From: Phragmites australis
Lineage: Eukaryota > Streptophyta > Magnoliopsida > Poales > Poaceae
DNA length: 64,000 nucleotides
Direction: 5' to 3'
Assembly (NCBI RefSeq): GCF_958298935.1
Contig: NC_084941.1
Coordinates: forward strand, 16,404,001 to 16,468,000
A model generated the notes under the pieces. It had not been told where the DNA came from. It saw nothing but the letters and a program-made list of their open reading frames with translations, and did no database searches. The position numbers and the translations under genes are program-made. Below are positions 56,900 to 64,000 of the stretch, in pieces (the stretch's first letter is position 1; each line of letters opens with the position of its first letter).

Positions 56900-58149
56900 A
56901 CACACTGTCTGTGGGGAACGACACAAGAAGCCATGAGAGGAGAGAAGTTAAGAGCATGATAAGCAAGCACGATTGGAAAATCTAACACCCTTGAAATACT
57001 CATGCTCAGAATTGAATACTGCATAGCTTGGTGTGCTAGATTGCACACACGAAGGGCAGTGGTCGTTTGGTTCTGCACGAGCAATCCCGCCGCCCTTCAC
57101 GGCCTCGGCAGCGAGTATAGGGAGGCCGCAATATCACGGGTCTACGCGTACCAGTGTGTCGTCTCCCATTGGACCCTTCACCATCTGTGGTAGGTTGGGG
57201 AGGCCCCTCACTGGGCATCCCCTATTGTTTTTCGTACACTATGTGGAGGCAACTTTGGTCACGCGGCTCATTGATTAGTAGCACGTAAGCTTACAGATTG
57301 AGGAGGCTGACCATTATCTCGTATATACGCGCGTGCGTACCTTCATGCGAAGGTGAGTGTGCATGAACCTCAGAAGCAATAAATGGACAAATAGAGTAGA
57401 GCTAGTTGCTTTTCCACGGATGAGTGTAAATCACTAGCATGTTAGGGGGCAGGCCCTATCCACTCGGCGTGGGCTCCCAACACATGCAAAGTCCACATCA
57501 GGGCATGGCACCGCAACACTTGACTAAAGCTTTCGTGTTCACACCATGACCTAGGGATATTTGTTCTCGTGGTGTGGGAGATAGTAATATATTTACTCAC
57601 CGTGCACGTACAAAGTGCCCATAGTTTATGGTCTATGTCAGAAGGTGCATGTGGATGGCTCTAGAGAATAGCTCTTGACTTTGGTGGAACCCACATGTCT
57701 GTCTACTAACATGCTTATCTTTGGGCAGGTGTTCACTACACCTAGTTACTATTATCCTTGGGGCGTCAGAATTTGTTTATTAGCACAAAGGGCTACACCC
57801 AGGATGGAAAAATGACAAAAAGGAAGCAGACCCATTTAGATAATAAGGCTATAGCTACTACCATGCAGGTAGTAGCAGAGGTAGAGCAAGTAGCTAGTAA
57901 AAAAGATTAAATAAGTGAAGGGAGTAGATAGATATAGGATGTCGGTCAAAAAAGGTGCCACATTTATTATGGTGTGCTACTCCCTAGTGGAGCCGCTCAC
58001 GACTCCTTTATCGACTGTATATGTCCTAAATATGCACCAATAAGGATAACCTTTGCTGACATACACATGAAGTCATCCAACCTGCAAATGTCCTATAGAT
58101 TATTCTACTCTGGTATATCTTTTCTAGACTAACCCATATAGACACCTAC
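56900..58149 (+). other. leader of T2 copy 2, no gene recognised
   Basis: Only short, unconserved ORFs are present after the primer-binding-like site. No repeat structure or known motif is visible. Confidence 0.35.
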
Positions 58150-59300
58150 TGTTTGGATGTGCATACAGTGGTTCAAGCACCACAAGCGGAGGCAAGCTTT
58201 TGCTACATCTATAATTCGCAGTCGAGGCCCCTTCCAGTGTGGCTCCATGCCGACACTTTGATTCATCGCATGTTCAGACCACCTCCGCTTCGGAGGCAAC
58301 CTTCCAACCATATGGCGTGCCACCACTCTAACCCCCTAGATTATGTGCAAAGAGAGGCCTCCGTTCTCTCTCCGTGTCTCCACGAACGAAGCCTCACTGG
58401 GCCGGACCCTCCAATCCTGCCGTGCTCCATGGCCAGACCTCTCGCTGTGCCTCCACACTCTTTTGAGCCTTCAGCCAAGACTCCTCCAGTCTCCATGATC
58501 TCCAACGTGCACGCCCCTCCTTTCGGAGTGCCCTATGGTCTCCATGACCTCTTGCATGCATGCCCCTCCTTCCAAAGTGGCCTCAGGTCTCCATGGCCTT
58601 CGCCGCGCATGCCCCTCTGATTGAGGTGGCCTCCATTCTCCATGGCCTCTGGTTGTTCGCCTCTCTAGTCCGCCTGCTTCGATCTCCAAGGCCTCCTGCC
58701 GCGTGCCCCTCCATCCACGCCGAAGCCCTCCACTGTCGGAGAGCCTCCACACTGGAGCCCTCCACTATCGGAGAGCCTCCGTGCTGAGGCACACCCACGA
58801 CGGAGCCCATCTATGACCGAAGTACCTCCTCCGCTAGAGCCCATCTACAGTGAGGCACATCCATGCCAGAGCCCTCCACTACTAGAGACCCTCCGCACTG
58901 AAGCACATCCGCACCAGAGCCCATTTACAGCCAAAGTACCTTGGCCACCAGAGCCATCTGCAGTGAAGCATGTCCATGCCAAAGCCCTCCACTACCAGAG
59001 AGCCTCCGCACCAAAGTACCTCTGCTGCCGGAGCCCATCTATAGCGAAGCATGTTCATGCCAGAGACCTCGACTGCCGGAGAACCTCTGCGCTAGAGCCC
59101 CTCTGCTCCGAAGCACACTAACGCTGGAGCCCATCTACGACGAAAGTACCTCTGCACCAGAGCCTCCCCACTCCTCAGCCAGAGCTCCTCCGGCTCACCT
59201 CCATTTCCTCAGGCCTCCCCTGAGCCGGAAGCCCCTTCTAGCCCACCATACAGTGCGCTGGGGTAGGACAAAAGATCAGCTGACCACACCTGCACCGGCA
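58150..59300 (+). repeat. Pro-rich degenerate repeat region
   Basis: From 58480 to 58760 words such as CTCCATGGCCT and GCATGCCCCTCC recur; from 58790 to 59160 a unit containing CCAGAGCCC(A/T)CT, CAC(T/A)GAAGCACATCC and ACCTCTGC recurs about eight times at irregular 30-60 bp spacing. Plus-strand frames are open for 100-155 codons and rich in Pro, His, Ser and Ala. I take them as repeat-driven frames. Confidence 0.6.
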
Positions 59301-59389
59301 TGGCTAACAGGCAGCTAGAGGCACCGCTCTTCGGCAACTGCTCGGAGGAGCTGTGGCCATGATACACGGTGTTGGTGGCGGTGCTGGAG

Positions 59390-59935
59390 CTTTGGTTGAT
59401 GGCGTGCGCCGGTCGTGGTGGTGTACATGCGCATCATTGTCATGCCATCAGCAGCACAGATTTTTCGTGGCCAACTCAGAACATCCAGCTCGTCACTGCC
59501 TCCCTTGGCAGCAACAACATGCTGGTCTTCGCCTACTGCCTCATGCTGCAGATGAGCAGCGTGGTGGAAACATTGTGTGGACAGGCGTACGGCACAGATA
59601 AGTACGAGGTGCTGGGCATATTCTTGCAGTGCTCCACGGTGCTGCTCATGGCTACCAACATGCCGCTCGTCGTCATGCATGCCTTCTCGAGGCCGCTCCT
59701 CCTCCTGCTCGGGGCGACATTCATGCTTAGCCTGGCATAGTGGATCTTGGTCGCTGCCCAATGCACTTACATCGTAAGGAGCCCAACGTACAGGCACATG
59801 TGGACCAAGTTCACGTGGACCGCCTTCACTGACCTTCCCGGGTTCGCCAGGCTATCCGCCACGTTGGCGGTGATATTGGGGCTTGAGGCATGGTACTTCC
59901 AGGAAAGGAGGAGGTGATGTCATGGTACACTCCCT
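59390..59935 (+). pseudogene. captured MATE (DETOXIFICATION) transporter gene fragment
   Basis: MATE proteins are 12-helix antiporters exporting organic compounds. The plus strand encodes [16 protein letters not shown], then after a one-base frameshift [60 protein letters not shown] and [10 protein letters not shown], all in the N-terminal MATE domain ([12 protein letters not shown] is the family signature). It then jumps directly to ATFMLSLA, a TAG where a Trp codon is expected, WILVAAQCTYIV, MWTKFTWTAF and LSATLAVILGLEAWYFQ, which normally lies about 130 residues further on. So the fragment is internally deleted, frameshifted and stopped. It lies inside T2 copy 2 in the same orientation. 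Confidence 0.85.
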
Positions 59936-60429
59936 ATGTATACAATGACCCTATCGGCTGTCCAGGAACATTCGGATCCTGATGGGTGGTGCGCGCCTAT
60001 GGTGTGCCACCAACAACTCGTGGCTGGTGCTCATCATGGGGTGCTAGCCACCATGGGTGTGAGGCCCGCGGGCTACCTCCATAGAGGTCGCAAAGCCTAG
60101 CCTCTATGGCTCCGAGCCAGGCCTCGGCCTGCCGCCAACCACAAACCACTATGGCTTCAGACCATTTCTACGGCCTCTACACGTATCCATGCAGCCCCTT
60201 TTTAAATATGCTAAAAGCCAGACTAAGCTCTCAGCATATATGGCTTTCAACGAGTAGTCATGAAGATCGTACTCACTATTTACATTTGACCTTTACATGG
60301 CATTCTACTGGAAACTATCTGTTCGCAGACAACATTAAAACAACAATAATTAAGTTATACCTAAGTTTGGCATGTGCTAAGAATAGCCGTTCGACCTAGT
60401 CATAACTTATGTTGCAACTAGCTATTCGC
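59936..60429 (+). other. T2 copy 2 interior, unassigned
   Basis: The sequence after the MATE fragment has only short ORFs. No further MATE homology can be read beyond EAWYFQ. Towards 60330 it becomes AT-rich and passes into short repeats. Confidence 0.35.
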
Positions 60430-60725
60430 TGACAAATGTAGACTATTAAACTTAAGTTATATCTCTGTTCAAACAATAGACAGTAAAACTTAAGTCACAC
60501 CTTTACTCAAATTGCGCAAAGCAATCAAAAACCTCCGCACATGGATATATCTTAAAAACCTCTGCGCCTGAAGGCATAGCCTCAGTAGCAAAGAGCTCTT
60601 AAAAACATGTGTTAAAACCTCCGTACACGAAGATGTTTTAAAAACATGTATTAAAACCCTCGCACACGAAGATGTCTTAAAAACATGTCTTAAAAAACCC
60701 TCTGCCATCTTGAAGGCATAGCCTC
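60430..60725 (+). repeat. short AT-rich repeats and AAAACCTC repeats in T2 copy 2
   Basis: Two or three units of AACTTAAGTTATATCTCTG-type sequence match the array at 5228-5370. They are followed by about six units around TTAAAAAC(A/C)TGT.TTAAAAC.CTC with CACACGAAGATGT. Confidence 0.55.
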
Positions 60726-60897
60726 CGCGAACGATCTTGAAGACATAGCCAAGACCACTCCGGCTCCAGGGGCTTGGTCGCCTGGCAGTCGCATCAGCCT
60801 CCCCTAGTGGAAAAGGGACCCGGGGGCACCACGAGCTCTGGTACACGCAGCCCCTGCTAGCACCCACGATGCCAACCATAGGCTCTGGCACCACCAG

Positions 60898-61170
60898 AGG
60901 GGTACCAATTTATTTTACATGGAGTCAGACATGGCCACAACACAAATGGTTGCCGAACCCTCACTTTTTTCCAAGAGGAATACCTCGAGAGACAGGCAGG
61001 ACACTTGACAGTGGGAAAAGCCGATAACGGGTGACCCAAGGGTCATGAAACTAGAGCAAGCTACAAGTTAGGTCTTCGGGCCTCCTTGAGCCCCCCTCAG
61101 CCAGCTATGCCACCTCTGGCTCCACCGTCGATACCATACCCCAGCAATGAGGACTGAGACACACCAACAG
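60898..61170 (+). pseudogene. gag zinc-knuckle remnant (T2 copy 2)
   Basis: It aligns with 4620-4880 of copy 1 (ATGGCCACAACACAAATGG; GACAGGCAGG; CCCCAGCAATGAGGACTGAG). The translated motif is FILHGVRHGHNTNGC, followed by RTL and FFQEEYLERQAGH; the first Cys of the Tat-type knuckle is Phe here. Confidence 0.55.
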
Positions 61171-61649
61171 CCTAACCTCAGTGGAGCCCAACTGGTCTCC
61201 CACATGGGGGGGAGGGCAGCCTAAACTCCAGCTGATCAGAGCCCTCAATGATCCTTCCAATGTTAGGGTCAGCGAGGGTAGAGTCAGTCATGGTAAAAGG
61301 ATGCTGGGCCCTGGCAGGAGGGTCTGGGGCCCTCTGGAGGTCTGCAAGCCAAAATCCTCTAGGGGCTAACCTAGGCCTCCGGAGCCTAATGGGCTCCGGA
61401 GGCTTCATAGGCCGGAAGGATCAGCCCTTCCTCCGCTACAAGCTATGAGGGTCTCCGGGCCTCTGACTCCGCCAAGGAGACCTTATTTTGGCAAAGTTAC
61501 ACCTATAACCCCCTAGTAATAGCTTGCCTAGCTGACTAATCTTTCATACAGTAAGATCAGCGCACATAGAAGGTAGCAAGCCTAGATGTTGAAAGCCCTT
61601 ACAGTCGATAACTGCCAGGTGAAACTAGTAGATAGTAAAACCTAGATGG

Positions 61650-62515
61650 CTCTACTTCTGGAGCCTTGTAGCGGCTAAGGGTCGAGGGGGTCGTAGGCTG
61701 CCTCCCTTGACCCACTCATTGGCTTCGCTTCTAGAAAAACATCGTCATACTCCGGATGGCTCTACCTCCAGAGCCTCGCAGCGGCTAAGGGCCGAGGGGG
61801 TTGCGGGCTGCCTCCCTCGACCCACTCGTTGGCTTTGCCTCCAGCAAACCGTTGTAATGTTCTAGATGGCCATGCCTCTGGGGCCCCACGGCAGCTAAAG
61901 GCCAAGGGAGTCGCAGGCTGCCTCCTTCAGCCCACTCGTAGGCTTCGCATCTGGAAAACTGTCGCCATGCTCTGGATGGCTCTACCTCCAGAGCGTCACG
62001 GTGACTAAGGGCCGAGGGGGTCACAGCCTACCTCCCTCGGCCCACTAGTTGGCTTCACCTCTGGCAAACAGTCGCCAGCCTCCGAATTGCTCTGCCTTTG
62101 GAGCCTCACAATGGCTAGGGGCCGAGGGGGTCGTAGGCTGCCTCCCTCAACCCACTCGTAGGCTTCGCCTCCTGCAAACCATCGCTATGCTTTAGATGGC
62201 TCTACCTCTGGGGCCTCATGGTGGCTAAGGGCATAGGGGGTTGTAGCTTGCCTCCCTTGGCCTACTCATCAGCTTTACCTCCGGCAAATCGTCACCAGTC
62301 TCCGAATGGCTCTGCCTCTGGAGCCTCACGGTGGCTAAGGGCTGAGGGGGTCGTAGGCTACCTCCCTTGGCCCACTCGTCAACTTTGCCTCCGGCAAATC
62401 ATCATCAAGCTCCAGATGGCTCTGCCTCTGGAGCCTCACAATGGCTAAGGGCTGAGGCAGTCATGGGCAACCTCCCTTGTTCCACTCATCAGCTTCACCT
62501 CCGGCATCCATCGAA
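61650..62515 (+). repeat. minisatellite, ~111-bp unit, in T2 copy 2
   Basis: About eight units contain ATGGCTCTACCTC(C/T)(A/G)GAG, CGGCTAAGGGCCGAGGGGGT, GGCTGCCTCCCTCGACCCAC and TTCGCCTCC.GCAAACCGTC. The GGCTAAGGGCCGAGGGGGT core is shared with the 105-bp array of T2 copy 3, indicating a common ancestral unit. Confidence 0.85.
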
Positions 62516-62690
62516 GGTATCGCATAACAGCCAATCTACATGGCTGCATAAACCAACCAATACGAGAGAAGACATACTAATATTAAGTGAAAGTCCACTT
62601 TGCGTAACACAGAGGCTAATATGGAATCCTCTATGGCCCATCACACAGTCACTCAAGTCATCGGCTTCACCTCCCGTGACCGTTGCAGGG
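62516..62690. other. non-repeat interruption at the end of the minisatellite
   Basis: About 155 bp without similarity to the unit (from CATCGAAGGTATCGC to CACACAGTCACTCAAG) sit inside what looks like the last unit, which resumes at GGCTTCACCTCCCG. This may be a small insertion of unknown origin; no target duplication is clear. Confidence 0.35.
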
Positions 62691-63061
62691 CTCCAGATAG
62701 ATTGCCGTGAGTTGGAAATCTGGAACAAATTTAGAGTGAGAGTTTGCACCAGCTTCGGATAAAAAAGAGGGCTCGCTGATCCGGCCGCCAAACAACTACG
62801 GCATGCGAAGAGGCCAGAGAAGGTACCGTAGTTCGGGATTGAAGGCACATAAAACTCATATCTGACCACCTATTCGGGGGATCGCCCACATTTCGATCTG
62901 CGAAAAGACATCAAGTAGTTCCCAAGGACCCTCAAATAATAATTTGCACATCCAAAGGACGTTTACAAAGGGGGCATTGACGAACGAAAAACAAATCCTT
63001 AATAGAGCAATCCAGGGGGAGAAAAAGTACAAGGTGATGATCAAGGATACTACAAGCCCTA

Positions 63062-63502
63062 TCAATGGCACATGTCGCAGCTGATGCACTTCATCTGCGG
63101 CCTACCACTATGGAAGCTAATACAGTAGCCGATCCCTGAATCACCAGAGGAGGAGGAGGACGGAACAAGCTCCCCCGTTGCTCTCTTTCCCTCCTCCTCA
63201 ACCTTTTCCTTCTCCACCTTGACCGCCTCCTTCTTTCCCTCTGCCTTCTCCTGCTCATCAATCTTCCTCTCGAGAGAATTCCAGTCGACTTCCTATTCGT
63301 CATCGGAGATGTCGATGGTCTCAGCTGGAGCAACCGCTTGGATCGGAGACCGACACAGAGCAATGGGCGGTAGCCCCCTCTGCAAGGAGGGGAGTACAAT
63401 GGATACCGGCTCTAATCCTGCAAACACCGGCACCGGAACTAAGGGTGACCTCACCGTCAAGAACATCGGCATCTCCAACGATGAGTAGGAAGAAGATTCC
63501 AT
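63062..63502 (-). pseudogene. antisense ORF of T2 copy 2 (one in-frame stop)
   Basis: The ORF runs opposite to the element. It starts MESSSYSSLEMPMFLTV, passes a Pro/Val/Leu-rich middle, and reaches AETIDISDDE at residue 69, followed by TAG. After the stop the same frame continues for 76 more residues (EVDWNSLERKIDEQE, then a strongly charged Lys/Glu run, then ELVPSSSSSGDSG, and a Cys-rich end CISCDMCH) to a TGA. A TATA box lies 64 bp upstream. The shared IDISDDE motif and start link it to the antisense ORFs of T1 copies B and C and T2 copy 3. Function unknown. Confidence 0.5.
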
Positions 63503-63565
63503 GCTAACTCAAGGAGAACCGCTCACCTACATAAATGGTGATGAATCAACAGAGCAAACCCTGAC

Positions 63566-63571
63566 TTTATA
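63566..63571 (-). promoter_or_regulatory. TATA box upstream of the antisense ORF (T2 copy 2)
   Basis: The minus strand reads CCCAACTATAAAGTCAGGG, with TATAAA 64 bp before the ATG at 63502, matching the arrangement in T2 copy 3. Confidence 0.45.
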
Positions 63572-64000
63572 GTTGGGCTAGCTAGTTGCACGCGCATGGG
63601 AAAGGAAATGGAATCGCCAGGGGCATCGATTCATGGTAATTCCAATTACTCTCCTGAAGGGCTTGTGACCATACCCCAGTTGACCCATGTCCACATGGCG
63701 ACACCCTACGGTGGCACTCTGGGTTTCCACGCACACGTCTCATCACATTCATGAGTCAAGCCCCTTTCGGCACATGCAAGAGTCATGGGCGCAAGGCCCC
63801 AAGAGAGACTATGCATAACCCAGTCAGACACACTGCTATTTTCACACGCCATTAGTACTTACATCGAGGACAAAGAAAAAATCTTGCCTCTACGCATGAC
63901 CCATGCTACAACGGCTCAAGTGACAAGAAGACCTACCATTAGAAAAGCTGAAGGGCTCATTCCAGCCTCCGCATGGACTCAAAAACATGGTGCCTCTACC

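Larger units (their letters stand above)
56582..64000 (+). mobile_element. T2 copy 2: large Tat-like non-autonomous element with captured host DNA
   Basis: The plus-strand order is LTR (56582-56899), primer-binding-like site, an unassigned stretch, a Pro-rich repeat region (58150-59300), a MATE gene fragment (59390-59935), short AT-rich repeats, gag zinc-knuckle remnant (60898-61000), minisatellite (61650-62515), and antisense ORF (63502-63062). The final 63640-63930 aligns with 12155-12360 of T2 copy 3, which lies just before its 3' LTR, so the 3' LTR is expected soon after 64000. No pol gene is present. Confidence 0.7.

Noticed and set aside
58471..58810. Minus-strand Gly/Arg-rich ORFs opposite the Pro-rich region
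   Set aside because: They mirror the repeated plus-strand sequence and are not conserved in the other T2 copies.
59315..59797. 160-codon minus-strand ORF over the MATE fragment
   Set aside because: The plus strand carries unmistakable MATE motifs; the minus frame is a high-GC shadow.

Overview
The window looks like plant nuclear DNA from a grass, probably a panicoid. One intact host gene, encoding the Sec1/Munc18 protein SLY1, sits in a mosaic of nested, decayed LTR retrotransposons. The grass call rests on the steep 5'-to-3' GC decline along SLY1, on a PIF/Harbinger-type MITE, and on the retrotransposon lineages present: Tat-type Ty3/gypsy with an antisense ORF, a Tekay-type chromovirus, and SIRE-type copia whose LTRs carry CACCGG...CCGGTG repeats. 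Nothing bacterial, no tRNA or rRNA gene and no CRISPR array was seen. Lineage names come from motif recognition, not from a database search.

Layout. 1-3.2 kb: a possible partial exon at the left edge, then a diverged tandem duplication whose first copy carries a MITE. 3.2-6.2 kb: 5' part of a large non-coding Tat-like element (family T2, copy 1), with LTR, gag zinc-knuckle remnant and a ~39-bp minisatellite. 7.6-14.6 kb: plus-strand copy A of a second Tat-like family (T1), split inside RNase H by a complete LTR-to-LTR T2 element (copy 3, 8962-13696) that carries a ~105-bp minisatellite. 14.6-33.2 kb: two minus-strand T1 copies, B and C, apparently head-to-tail and sharing one LTR at ~26.04-26.54 kb. 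Copy B is interrupted by a partial gag-bearing LTR element (15.74-18.59 kb) and by a 4065-bp solo LTR with a perfect 5-bp target duplication, and it has lost 2.26 kb of protease/RT. 33.2-37.1 kb: 5' LTR and gag of a minus-strand SIRE-type copia element.

37.1-45.6 kb is the only mostly non-transposon stretch. SLY1 is on the minus strand (two exons, 624 aa), with weak exon-like segments downstream of it. 45.6-49.5 kb holds an unassigned GC-rich segment split by a copia solo LTR. 49.6-56.6 kb is a minus-strand Tekay-type chromovirus with its 3' LTR and broken gag-pol. 56.6-64 kb is a third T2 element, running off the right edge. It contains a captured, internally deleted fragment of a MATE transporter gene, another ~111-bp minisatellite, and an antisense ORF with its own TATA box.

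The most notable signals are: (i) the antisense ORF with its own TATA-like promoter near the 3' end of both Tat-like families; (ii) the MATE gene fragment carried by a retroelement; (iii) minisatellites amplified inside three T2 copies; and (iv) the inferred LTR-internal-LTR-internal tandem. Apart from SLY1, none of the reading frames looks functional as a host gene.
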